Part shown: piece after piece, positions 49,293-60,021 of the stretch
Position numbering within the stretch: the stretch's first letter is position 1
Layout of the letters: each line of letters begins with the position of its first letter
Source: Cryptomeria japonica
Taxonomy: Eukaryota; Streptophyta; Pinopsida; Cupressales; Cupressaceae
Assembly (NCBI RefSeq): GCF_030272615.1
Contig: NC_081415.1
Span: forward strand, 371,321,667-371,385,666
DNA: 64,000 nucleotides
Direction: 5' to 3'
Program-made: the position numbers and the translations under genes
The notes under the pieces: model-generated
What the model was told of the DNA's origin: nothing
Database searches by the model: none
Seen by the model: only the letters and a program-made list of their open reading frames with translations

Positions 49293-52200
49293 AACTCCTT
49301 ACATGGAATGTTAGGGGCATGAATGTTCCTAACAAACAGTGCATCATAAAATGATGCATTGCCAAATACAATATGGAATTATTCTTAATACAAGAAACCA
49401 AACTTAATAGCAGTGAATTAACAAATTTAAAGAAAAAAATAGGTATCAGAGAACTTGAAGGGCAACCTGCCTCTGGAGCATCTGGTGGACTAGCCATCAT
49501 TTGGGCTCCGAGGCTAGTCTCCTTCAGCATAATAAGCAAGACCCCGAACTGGATGTGTGGTAGAGTTGTGAGCCTCAAAAGCAACTTAAATTTCACACTA
49601 ATTAATGTTTATGGTCCTACACAAACACATGCAAAAAAGGGAGTCTGGGAGGAAATTGAGAATTACCTTCTTAATGAATGTGATCAAACATGCCTCATTG
49701 GTGGAGATTTCAATGCAATTCTGGACCCCAAGGAAAAATGGGGGGGTATCAACAAGATGACGCAAACATGCTTAGACTTCAAGAACTGGATGCATAAATA
49801 CAACTTGTTAGATTTAACTGCCAAATGTGAGGCCTTTACCTAGAATAACAGAAGACGAGGTCTCTACAATATTGCAGAAAAACTAGATAGATTTTTTCTA
49901 TTTGGAAATCTGTCACAATCCTTTGATACCAGTGTCCTTCCCATCTCCAGATCAGATCATTTCCTGGTCCAATTAACTATAACAGAAGCTCTTAAACCGA
50001 CTAAAACCCCCTTTCGCTTTGAAAAAATGTGGCTCAGAGATGAAAATCTATTACAACTCATAGAAAAATGGTGGAACGACACCAACGTCATTGGCTCCAA
50101 AACCTTCAAAATAGTAACTAAACTTAAGAAGATCAAGCAACAATTAACAAGGTGGAACGGAGAACACTTTGGAAACATCTTTTCACAAAAAATAGAGATT
50201 GAAAAGGAGATGGAGATTATTAATGAGGAAGTGATAAAGTATGGGATGAATGACCTCTTATATCAGCAGGAAAAAAGCAATCTGGCTTGTTATGAGGAGA
50301 TTTTAGCTCGTGAAGAGATCTTCTGGAAACAAAAATCTAGGGATAACTAGCTTGATGTCGATGATAGAAACACGAGTTTCTTTCACAATAGCACTAAACA
50401 TCGCAGAGCATTAAACAGAATCAACAATATCAAATTGGCATCAAGGGACTTTACTGACAACCCGAAAATCATTGCTAAAACTGTTGTGGGATATTTTGAG
50501 ACTATCCTTGATAATTGGGAGGGCTCTAAATGGGCCAAGGAGAGTGAGTTCTTAAAAATATTCCAAAATTAATATCAGAAGAAAACAATTTAATGCTCAA
50601 CAAAAAATTAACAAAAGAAGAAGTAGAATTAGCCTTATTTCAAATGGGTCCAGACAAGGCCCCTGGCCCCGATGGGTTCTCGACTCTCTTCTATAAAAAA
50701 TGTTGGAGCTTCATGGGTGGGGAAATCACTGAGGCCTTAGAAGGGATGAGAAACTTTGGGAAAATCCTCAGAGAACTTAATAATACCTTCATCGCCCTTA
50801 TCCCCAAAAAGGAGGTCGTGGAAAGTTTTGAGGACTTCCGCCCAATAGCTTTATGTAATACTCTATATAAATTACTCACTAAAACAGTGGCAAATAGATT
50901 ACTAACCCTCCTCCCCATTATTATCAGTGAGGAGCAGACAGGATTTGTGCCTAACAGATCCATTTATGATGGTATAATCATCGCCCAGGAGGCTATTCAC
51001 TCAATACAAAACAGCAAATCTCCGAGCATGCTGATAAAACTTGACATCAAGAAAGCATATGACAAAGTGGATTGGTACTTTCTATGTAAATATTTGGATG
51101 CTTTCGGGTTTAATAAACAATAGATCAATTTGGTATTCGAATGTATCGCAACTCTAAGGATATCAATCCTTGTCAATGGGGCCTCGGAGGGCTTCTTCAA
51201 AATTTCCAGAGGCCTCAGACAAGGGGACCCCCTCTCCCCCTTCCTCTTCATTATAATGGTTGAATCTCTTGGGAGGTTGATCAACAGGGCCAGAGAAAAG
51301 GCTCTGCTTGTTGGTATAAAAATCACCTCTAACATGGAGCCTATCACCCATCAGCAATTTGTGGATGACACCATGTTGTTTGGATCAAGTAGCCATATGG
51401 AGGCTCATGGAAATAAAAATATTCTGAATAACTACACTAATATCTCTGGTCAAGAAATCAACACTATTAAGTCTAATATAACTTTCTTTAACACAAACAA
51501 AGAACTTTGAACAAGCATTCTAAAACCCTTAAATTTAATGAAGGAGAACTACCGTGTAAATATTTGGGTCTCCCTTTAGACAAAGGTACTAGATCCTCCA
51601 GTCTCTGGAACCAGGTTGTGTCCAAGATTACAGACAGAATATCCTCTTGGAAAGGCAAATGGCTTTCATCTACTGGAAAGGCCACTTTGATCAAGGCGGT
51701 CCTCTCGGCCATGCCTATTTATCAACTGTCATGTATGGACCTACCCGCTTCCAAGAGGAAGGAAATAACTAGTCATATCAGGACCTTTTTTTGGCAAGGC
51801 TTAGAAGAAAAAGCCAGACTTCCGTTGATTGCCTGGGACAAGATCTGCTTACCCAAGGAAATGGGTGGTTTAGGCATCAAAGACCTTCTTATTCAGAGCA
51901 AAGCTTTAGGGGCCAAGTTAGTATGGCGAATGTTTTCTAACCCCAATGCTAAATGGGCCCGCACCCTTTTCAACAAGTATCTGCACAACCCAAACCCAAT
52001 AAGCATCTTCAGAACTGCCCACCCTCCTAAGGGTTCCAGAATTTGGAACTTTATGCTAGATTGTAGAAGCATCATTTCTGATAAATTAACTTGGTCCATT
52101 GGCAATGGACAGGATGCCCTATTTTGGAGAGACTCTTGGGGTGCTTTCCCGCCCCTCATCACTCTTCCTAACCTAAAGTCAATTATTCCCACCCTGGAAG

Positions 52201-53481
52201 GACTGTGGGGATCTCATGTAAAAGACTACATTGAAGAATTTAGCATTGGACATTTGAAAAAATGGAGATGGAAATTGGTAATGCTTCTTGATATTCAGGC
52301 CATGGAAAGTTCCTCCTTATCCCAGATTTTGGCCTTAAGAAATATTGCCCTGACTCATGATTCTGACAAATTGATATGGGCTAGCTCTAAAAAGGGAAAA
52401 TATGAATCAAAGGAGGGATACAAACATATTCTTAACAAAAAACATACCCCTTGCTCCAACCTACCTTTATCGTTATGTTGGGATAAAAGGTGCCTTCCGA
52501 AAGCAGGTTTGTTTGCTTGGCTAGCTATTCAAAACCGAATCCTCACTTCAGAAACTTTTAAGAAATTTGGATATGAAGGGCCAAGTAGATGCCCTTTATG
52601 TGAAAAGGCAGAAGAATCTTCTGGTGACTTGTGATTATGCTCATAATTGCTGGGGTTGGTTAAGAAAGCAGTTGATTTGGTACTCCCCCATCCCCAATAG
52701 CATTTTGGATCTTTTTTATGCCTGGCCAATCAGGAACATTGGTAGCATGTTTGAACATTTATGGGTCATAACCCCATCTATCATGATTTGGGAAATATGG
52801 AAAGAGAGAAATAGGAGGATTTTCAAAAATAGCAAAATGCAATGGTATCAACTGGTCAATAAAATTGAAGCCTCAGTAGTTGAATTAGTAAATAACCAAA
52901 CCCTAAATCTCCAGAGAGACATCAACATGTCTTACTGGGATGAAAAAATGAGACTCAGATGGAAAGGCCTAAAAATCCCTCCCTTCATGGGTAGGGGTTC
53001 CCTAGCAAATGAGCTATCTCGTAAGAACTGTGAATGGGTCCCTCCAATCAAGGGATGGTTTAAATTGAACTTTGATGGTGCCTCGCGGGGTAACCCTGGA
53101 CGGGTGGGTCTTGGCTGTAGCATCCACAATTCAAATGGGGAAGAGGTGGCCTTCATGGCTCTACCCTGTGGTTCTTGTACCAATAATATGGCCGAAATGC
53201 AAGCATTGGATGCAGGGATTAACTTAAGCATGTTACTCAATATTAAGAAGATTGTCATTGAAGGTGATTCGACTATTATCATCAATGCCCTCAGAAAGGG
53301 GTCTATGCTTGACTGGAAACTTAATGCTTCTTTGGAAAAGATCCTGACAAACATGAAAACATTTGATAGGACCATCTTTAACCACATTTACAGGGAGGGC
53401 AATGGGAGAGTTGACTTCCTTGCCAATTTGGGAGCTGATGGTAAGACATTGACTCATGTTGTTCCCAAAATCAACCCTTAA
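49289..53481 (+). pseudogene. LINE ORF2 (endonuclease, RT, RNase H), disabled
   Basis: About 1,398 codons from ATG 49289 (MKLLTWNVRGMN). Endonuclease: LIQETKLN, LIGGDFNAI and SRSDHF (49373-49995). RT: LIKLDIKKAYDKVDW, RGLRQGDPLSPFLF and FVDDTMLFG (50593-51510; Val replaces the usual Ala). Then LPCKYLGLPL through the zinc-binding CPLCEKA (51507-52634). RNase H: NFDGASRGNPG, NNMAEMQAL, IEGDST and RVDFLANLG, with all acidic residues present (53060-53440). Stops at 49352, 49841, 50348 and 51121 (the last three at expected Trp positions). Frameshifts near 50552 (an A run), 51506 and 52630. Confidence 0.88.
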
Positions 53482-53654
53482 TCAATAAGCTATTATAACA
53501 GATGACTCTGCATATAAATCTCTATAACTAAAACCGAATCTTCAAAACTCTCCTGCCTCATTTCATATAGAATCACTAATACTTCAGATACATAATTAAA
53601 ACCCTATACTCTTGTTTCCATACCTTAAACAGGCTTATTCATAACCATATTCAT

Positions 53655-53935
53655 TTACAAATATATATAGGTATATACATATACATAAGAATATATGTAT
53701 ATATACATATTGATATATAACACATATATATCAGTATATATATATACACTTTTTGAACATATATATATATATATATACATATATATATAAACTCGTACAC
53801 TGGTATAAAATCTATTCACTACACAGTGAATCAAGCAATCCATCTAAAATTCATGAATTGGGTATATACAGATACCTGTGTGTAAATATAAGGGGAAGGT
53901 TATATATATATATATATATAATCCATCCATTTAAA
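53655..53935. repeat. (TA)n-rich microsatellite zone
   Basis: TATATA/TACATA words dominate, with the longest pure runs near 53759-53776 and 53903-53920. It sits downstream of the LINE ORF2 stop. The short frames across it (Tyr/Ile repeats) are artefacts. Confidence 0.85.
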
Positions 53936-54683
53936 AATAAATATATTCACCACCTTTATAAACTCAAATATCCAAAATTAGGAATAAAACAAACCCCACC
54001 CAATTATAAAGATTTCCTCAAATATCAACAGACAATCATATAACAATGAAGAGACTTTAGTTTTTTAAAAAAATATAAAAGGAAAAAGAAGATGGGAAAA
54101 AACTCTTATAAGATAATAATTGAGATCATCACCCAAAGCAAATAGCAATAATTAATCGGATCTCTATCTTTGCCACAATAAATAACAAAGATAGTATCAG
54201 TCACCATTGATGATTAAGCCCTGCATTTAAATTCTCGAAGATCTCTATCATGAGGAATAATTGGTCCATAACTTAAAATATGGCCGATCATTATCGGGGT
54301 GGGCGGGGTCCCCCAGATTAAGGATTAATCAACCCAAAATTATGAATTAAATAATATTAAAATGCAGAGTATGCGAGATCCCCCTGGTGTCTTAATAATT
54401 ATGAGTTGTCAGAGATCTTGATTGTAGAGTATGTGAATGCCTGTATGTTCAAAATTATTTTGGGCTCCTTCTCATGATTTTACCTCTGCGGACGTATCAT
54501 TTTAGGTTATGTATTTTCTCGGAAACCAATGACTTCCTTCCAAAGTGGAGTTTTTGTAATTCATATTTTCAGATTATGATTCTCTTGAGAGTTTAAAACA
54601 TTTAGCCTCAAGCCTCAGCTTAAGGTCTGTCAAGCAGATAAGCTACTATTTTCCTACGAAACAGTGTGGTGATTTTAGAGATA

Positions 54684-55259
54684 ATGGACACCCCAATTAA
54701 ACTGTGTAGTTCAAAGAGACAAATGGCCTTTGAAGGTGCCATCACTCGGGATCGCCTTAAGCGCATTATATGTCTCCCTCACACCTTGGTAATTGATGCT
54801 ATGGAGAATATCTTAGGCCCTGATTTCCTCACCAACTCGGATAGAACCAGGGCCAATACAGACGTGGCCACCATGTTTCTTGCTGTCACTATGAGTTATA
54901 CCAAAAGTCATGAAGATACCAATGCTCTATGCAGAGAGGTCTTCGATGCCTCTATTCTGGGTGACCTTGAGAGGGTTTTAGTTAATATTGACAATGATGG
55001 GACTATTCCATGGCCAAGGAATTACGACATTCTCATTCAGAATAATAGGCCAGTGCCTCGGTTCCCCATTATCTCCATGGATGGTGAGCCAGTATCTGCG
55101 GAAAGGTCTGAGGTAATTAGCCATAATGTTAACTTTTTGCTTTTCTTATTCCATGTGCAACTCCCTCCTAAGCCGACATGGTTTGAAGATTACCTCAGAG
55201 CTGAGGGTCTGGTTCTGGAGGAGGATAGGGCTTCTTCTCCATCCTCTAGGGAGGAGTGA
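54684..55259 (+). CDS. Intact ORF of unknown function, 191 codons
   Basis: Starts at ATG 54684 (AATAATGG: A at -3 and G at +4, a good plant context) and runs without interruption to TGA 55257-55259. The frame is open 18 bases further upstream, but only with GTG. The protein (MDTPIKLCSSKRQMAFEGA...) is soluble-looking: no signal peptide or membrane segment, a mixed hydrophobic/acidic core, a Pro-rich stretch near residues 110-125 (IPWPRNYDIL, RPVPRFP) and a Glu/Ser-rich tail ending SSPSSREE. I recognise no domain. It lies 1.2 kb after the LINE ORF2 and 320 bp before the LTR element, so it could be an accessory ORF of the LINE, a gag-like relic, or a captured host exon. Intactness beside wrecked ORFs is the notable point. 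Confidence 0.5.
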   Translation: MDTPIKLCSSKRQMAFEGAITRDRLKRIICLPHTLVIDAMENILGPDFLTNSDRTRANTDVATMFLAVTMSYTKSHEDTNALCREVFDASILGDLERVLVNIDNDGTIPWPRNYDILIQNNRPVPRFPIISMDGEPVSAERSEVISHNVNFLLFLFHVQLPPKPTWFEDYLRAEGLVLEEDRASSPSSREE

Positions 55260-55581
55260 AGTGACTCTGCTTTCAGGGGGAGCATGCTTCCTTTTTTGAT
55301 ATAGCACTATAGAGGCTGGTATATACATGGACTTAAAGTAAAATTACAATTATAGTTATCTGTATTATGTTTGAGATAGCAAACAGTATAGTAGTTTTAA
55401 CAGACAAACTTAAGCATCATATAAAAAAACTAAATTAGTATGATATTTTACAAATTACTGGTACCAAAGGAACATGTAGGAACAGCTACTATATAGATTT
55501 ACATCACAAACTTGCTATTAAAAAAGTTAAATAGATATTCTAGATAGCATACTACTTCGGGTATCCACTTTGATTTATTTC

Positions 55582-56839
55582 TGTAGCATCCTAAAATTGC
55601 GACACTTGCAATTTCGACTGCATTTGGGTCTTCACAATGGCGATGCAACACTGAACCTGAATGGAGACCCCGAAACTTGTTCATGACATCAAAAACTGCA
55701 TTTTTCTAGCACCCTGCCTGATCCCTCCTTGCACCCTGTTGTCCCGGGAAGTGGGACCAGAGCGCCCAGCGCCCTGGTCCTTCAGGACCAGGGCACCCAG
55801 CGCCCTGGTCCCTGGCCCTATTTTTGGGCCCGGTCTCCTATGGGACTTCGGGCCTTTTTGTTTGCAATTTGGAAAATAACATTTCCTGGTCGGCCTAAGG
55901 TCGGGAAAATAAGTCTTTTAACTCTAATTGGCAAGTATAAAAACTACATTTCCTCTCCCATTTTGGTAGGAGGAAAAAAAGACGTGGAAACGATATTCAA
56001 ACATTCAAGCATTCAAGCATTCAAGCATTCAAGCATTCAAGCATTCCTTCAAGCAATTGATCATTCTAAGTCTCCATTCAAGGCTAGGTGTTGCATCCAA
56101 GACAAGGATTCAACCATTGAAGAGGAGATCACATGCTACAACATACAACATACAACATACAACAAACAACAACATCTATACCTTCGCATATAAGGATACA
56201 AACATCCTTACAACAAGGTACTAGTACTTGTTTTACATTACAGTCATTTACATTTACAACATTTCTCATATCTTGGTTAATTCCAAAACCGGGGTTTGAA
56301 CTAAAGGCAAACCCCTCATCCCTAACCCCCCAATCATCTTCGCTTTTCTGTGTGTAGGTTGCAGGTACGCGGCTGAAATTGAAGATCTGGAATCCTTGTG
56401 CAGAGACGAATAGATCCCCCTTCGTTTCACGGATTTTTCGGAGGACCGTGTGCACGCCGGGCTCCATCGTCCTGTCAACTTTTGCTCAAATTTGCAGAAT
56501 AGCACCGTCTCGACATTTTACTGCTAATTCCAGGTCCGCAGCTTCATATCATATCCCTATCCCAGTTTATAAGCAAATCTTGCCCACTTTACATGCATTC
56601 CTAGTTCAATCTTTCTATCTACATTCTTTACAAAAGAGGATATCCTTGCTATCACAACCCTTGAAACTCATATAGAATCCAATCTTGCATTGCGTGGGAT
56701 TGGATCTTGTGGGTTTCAACCCCTCTTTTGAATGTAAAGTCCTTCCTAAGTGAAAATCATCAACCCTAGTGACTCTCCCTTCTCTCTCCTCGGAGTTGGG
56801 GAGGGGAGAACGATTAGGGTTCGATTTTTCCGCTTTACA
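55582..56839 (+). repeat. 5' LTR of the gag-only element
   Basis: TGTA...TACA ends. TATA box at 55936-55943. Three repeat expansions relative to the 3' LTR account for its 54 extra bases: a 31-bp duplication ending at CCCTGGTCC, five CATTCAAG units (three in the 3' LTR), and an extra 7-bp ACATACA unit. The first makes a perfect hairpin, GCCCTGGTCC/GGACCAGGGC (55771-55794). Confidence 0.95.
55936..55943 (+). promoter_or_regulatory. TATA box in the 5' LTR
   Basis: TATAAAAA about 355 bp into the LTR, repeated in the 3' LTR at 62529-62536. The CATTCAAG tandem repeat begins about 60 bp downstream, so it is probably transcribed. Confidence 0.6.
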
Positions 56840-56842
56840 TTT

Positions 56843-56860
56843 TGGTGAACCCGACGTGAA
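56843..56860 (+). promoter_or_regulatory. Candidate primer-binding site
   Basis: TGGTGAACCCGACGTGAA starts three bases after the 5' LTR. Beginning with TGG (pairing with the tRNA CCA end) just inside the LTR fits a tRNA primer site, but I could not match the rest to a specific tRNA. Confidence 0.55.
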
Positions 56861-57204
56861 CATCCTTTCTGATTATTCATAGTTAAATCTGAAAATTGGA
56901 TTCCATGATTACATTTCCATGTTTGATCTTTTGCAAATTTTAGAGGCTAATTGCATAAAAACCCTAAAATTTTCTTTTTAAGTAATTAAACTTGTGAAAT
57001 GTTTAATTGTTAAATGCTTGTTTCAGATCTGCCCTTCTATTACAAATTATCAATTCATATTTGTGCGTTAATTTTGAAAATTAAGTGGTTAAGTGTCAAA
57101 ACCCTGATTTTTGAAACCCTCTTGATTCAACCTTTGTCCGACAATTTCACTGATCAAAACATCTCCAAATCAGCTGTAACTTTGGATTCCGCAATAAAAT
57201 CATA

Positions 57205-57985
57205 ATATATTTCATCCCTGAAAATTTGGAAAAAAGTTGCGAGGACCGTGTGCACCTCGGGCACCATCGTCCCCGACATTTTTTCCGAAATTTCGGGAGC
57301 TAGATCTTACTGTATTTTTCTGCTAAAATCCAGAATTTTGGCTGATTTTATCAATTTTAACACTTTCAAAATTACAGTCAAAGTTGGTCTAGCGATTGCT
57401 TGGATTGAGGCTTCTAATCATTCAAAAATTGTTGAAATTGAAATTTGTGTCAAAATTGTGTTTCTTACAGTCCTAAATCTGAAAAGTGTGTTATCATTCA
57501 TTCGAAATTTCAGTGATTTATTCAAATTTTTGCAATTTGTGACTTTTGAAATTAAGTGCTTAATTACAACAACTTTGATTTCCGCTTTCAAAATTGAATT
57601 TTGCGTGAAATTGAGTCAACTTTCAAATTTCAAAACTTGCATTACTTTTGGTATTCCCTCTAAAATCATAAAATTCAAAATTTCAGTTTCCCTCTCTTTT
57701 TCAAAATTCAAATTTTGCATTTTTCGACAATCTTGGTAGGGTTCAATTTTGAGATTGCAACTTTAATTTGGCCTATCTACAGATCGTAAAATCACTCGAT
57801 TTTTTCAAATTAGCTTTAAAATCATCATAACTTTCATCCCTGAAAATTTTGAAAAAAGTTGCAAGGACCGTGTGCACCCCGAGCGCCACGGTCCTGGACA
57901 TTTTTTTCAAAATTTCGGGAGATTGTCCTGATTGTATTTAACAACTTAAATCTAGAAGATTGGCTGGTTTTACTAAAATTTGCTA
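57205..57985 (+). repeat. Duplicated hairpin module in the leader
   Basis: A ~150-bp module (TTTCATCCCTGAAAATTT, AAAAAAGTTGC, GGACCGTGTGCAC, TTTCGGGAG) occurs at about 57209-57360 and 57831-57982. Its core, GGACCGTGTGCAC then CATCGTCC or CACGGTCC, is also in each LTR (56444 and 63015). The second copy has a perfect 9-bp stem AGGACCGTG/CACGGTCCT (57864-57872 with 57887-57895). Position in the leader suggests an RNA structure, such as a packaging or dimerisation signal. Confidence 0.7.
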
Positions 57986-58022
57986 CCTCTAGAATTCAAA
58001 ATCTTCTCTCTCTCTTTAGTGC

Positions 58023-59975
58023 ATGAGTTTTACAACAATAAGCCCTACTTACACTATTCCCGTTAGACGAAGCCTTAGAATTAAGTCTTTCCAAGGTTTA
58101 ATTACTGAGGAGATGGAACCTAATTTGAATGGTCTTTTTAACGAGGACATGGGTAATTCCTCTAATCCTCTTAATGATGAAGAAGCTCTCCATGAGGTTT
58201 CTGTAGAACAACTTTCAAAATTGGATAACCAATTTGACGATTTTCGACAATGGATGTCTCAAGAATACCCTGATAGTCAAGCTCTTCCTTTAATTGAGGG
58301 TCTAAAACGTATGCTTCAAAGTGATAGGAATGGAATTGATATTTTGCGTGGTATTGCACACGTTGTGGATTCAAATGTGATGCCTATGAAGAGTTGTGCT
58401 GAAACCTTAGGTTATACACAACCTCCTACTCAAGACAATCATTCTATTCCTTTGATGACTCCTATTGCTAGTATACCTACTTTTACATCAAACATAATGA
58501 CTACTTCAACACAAGACATTCCTCCTATGATCACTAGTCATAGGGGCAATCCCTCTTCTTCAATCAACCCTCTTCCTTCATTCAATCCAACTCCTTCATT
58601 CATTCCTTCAATAAGTGTTCCTATTATATCTCCACAAATGAACATGACGCAAGGGGGCAATTCGTTTTCCATTCCTCCTTGTAGTGTTCCTCCTATCCAA
58701 TCATCTCCTATGACTAACTATCATAGTGTCCCACCACCTTACTCTCTACCTTCTTTTAATAACATAACACCTCCATCACAATCTAACACGTCTAATATGA
58801 ACTCTTCGACTGAAGCAACCATTAACAATCTTGCACAAACTGTCTCTTCTTTACAGCAACAAATTGCCTCTATGAATCAATCTAAGTTTAGTGTGCCCAC
58901 ATTTGATGTTGCGAGCCCACTTTCTCTTGATATTGTTCGAGCTATTCCCCCTAAACATGTTGAAATTCTGCATTTGGAGCTTTATAATGGTAAGGGTGAT
59001 CCTCTAACACATGTTAAGACCTTTCAAACAATATGTACTGATTTTGCTTATGACCAAAGGTTGCTTGCAAAATTGTTTACTAGAACATTAAGAGATAAAG
59101 CCCTACAATGGTATTGCTCGTTGCCTTCCTATTCTATTACTTCTTTCGAACAACTTGCAAATGCTTTCATTCAACAATTTCAAAACAATATAAGTCCTAA
59201 AGTTACTTTGATTGATTTAATGCATTGTAAACAGGGTGTTAAAGAAAAAGTGACTGATTTCATTGGTAGATATAAGCATTTGTATGCTCAGATTTCTTTT
59301 CCAGTACCTGACAATGATATTCAAAGAATCTTTATTTCTAATTTACAAAAAGACATTAGAGAAAAACTCCTATTTTCTGAGTTTACTTCTTTCCAACAGT
59401 TGTGCGCAACTCTTCACAATTATCAACTGACTGTGAGTCAAATGGAAGAATCACATCCTATGGCTCCGAGTGATAAGGGTGATAGTAGTCAACAACCATT
59501 TGGGAAGTTTAAACCGAACAGAGAGTCCATCAAATTCAATGAAAACATCATCAACAACAATGTGAATGCAGCATCAGGTGTGCCTCCTATTTCTAAGTTT
59601 TTCAAGAAAGAAAGAAAGTTTACTCCTTTGAATGAATCATTGCATAGTATTATGAATAAGTTATTGGAACAAAATGTGCTTACTCTTCCTCCTATAAGGC
59701 AAATTGATCCTGCAAAGATTAATTCACCTTATTTTGATAACAAATCTTTTTGTCAATTTCATCGTCAACCTGGGCATGATACTGAAAAATGTTTTTCTTT
59801 AAAGGGTAAAATTCAAGATTTGATTGATAATAATACTATCTCTGTTTCTAGAGTGAATGATAAAGGCAATACATCTGTAGCTCCTCCTAACCAAAATCTT
59901 CAGATTTTTACTGATCCATTGCCTTCTCATACCTCTAATGCGATTGATACTACTGATTCCTCTTGTCTCACCTGA
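58023..59975 (+). CDS. gag: Gag polyprotein (retrotransposon capsid) of the gag-only element
   Basis: An intact 650-codon ORF from ATG 58023. Residues 1-290 are a Pro/Ser/Thr/Asn-rich N-terminal region of low complexity with a short Gln-rich heptad stretch (NLAQTVSSLQQQIASM). Residues about 318-450 match the retrotransposon gag family: GDPLTHVKTF, KALQWYCSLP, SFEQLANAFIQQF and VTDFIGRYKHL. A zinc knuckle follows with C577, H580, H585 and C590 (CQFHRQPGHDTEKC), the C-x2-H-x4-H-x4-C form typical of Tat-type Gypsy gags. It should form the particle that packages element RNA. The ORF ends TGA TGA; the protease region continues in the next frame. Confidence 0.9.
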   Translation: MSFTTISPTYTIPVRRSLRIKSFQGLITEEMEPNLNGLFNEDMGNSSNPLNDEEALHEVSVEQLSKLDNQFDDFRQWMSQEYPDSQALPLIEGLKRMLQSDRNGIDILRGIAHVVDSNVMPMKSCAETLGYTQPPTQDNHSIPLMTPIASIPTFTSNIMTTSTQDIPPMITSHRGNPSSSINPLPSFNPTPSFIPSISVPIISPQMNMTQGGNSFSIPPCSVPPIQSSPMTNYHSVPPPYSLPSFNNITPPSQSNTSNMNSSTEATINNLAQTVSSLQQQIASMNQSKFSVPTFDVASPLSLDIVRAIPPKHVEILHLELYNGKGDPLTHVKTFQTICTDFAYDQRLLAKLFTRTLRDKALQWYCSLPSYSITSFEQLANAFIQQFQNNISPKVTLIDLMHCKQGVKEKVTDFIGRYKHLYAQISFPVPDNDIQRIFISNLQKDIREKLLFSEFTSFQQLCATLHNYQLTVSQMEESHPMAPSDKGDSSQQPFGKFKPNRESIKFNENIINNNVNAASGVPPISKFFKKERKFTPLNESLHSIMNKLLEQNVLTLPPIRQIDPAKINSPYFDNKSFCQFHRQPGHDTEKCFSLKGKIQDLIDNNTISVSRVNDKGNTSVAPPNQNLQIFTDPLPSHTSNAIDTTDSSCLT

Positions 59976-60021
59976 TGATCTTGTGTCTATGACTCCGAAT
60001 GTGATTAACTTTGTGGAGTAG

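Larger units (their letters stand above)
47180..53640 (+). mobile_element. L1-type LINE with RNase H, near full length in coding extent
   Basis: A plus-strand element with 5' region, ORF1 (DUF4283 plus Lys-rich tail), ORF2 (endonuclease, RT, zinc-binding, RNase H) and an AT-rich 3' region. ORF1 begins with an ATG and includes the DUF4283 domain missing from the LINE at 28.9-34.3 kb. ORF1 and ORF2 again overlap as ATGA. Several stops and four frameshifts disable it. Neither edge is sharp: no convincing poly(A) tail or target duplication was found, so start and end are approximate. Residue differences place the two LINEs in related but separate subfamilies. Confidence 0.82.

Noticed and set aside
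55666-56863. Frames of 70-160 codons within the LTRs on both strands
   Set aside because: Duplicated in both LTRs, overlapping each other and lacking motifs; they are LTR sequence rather than genes.
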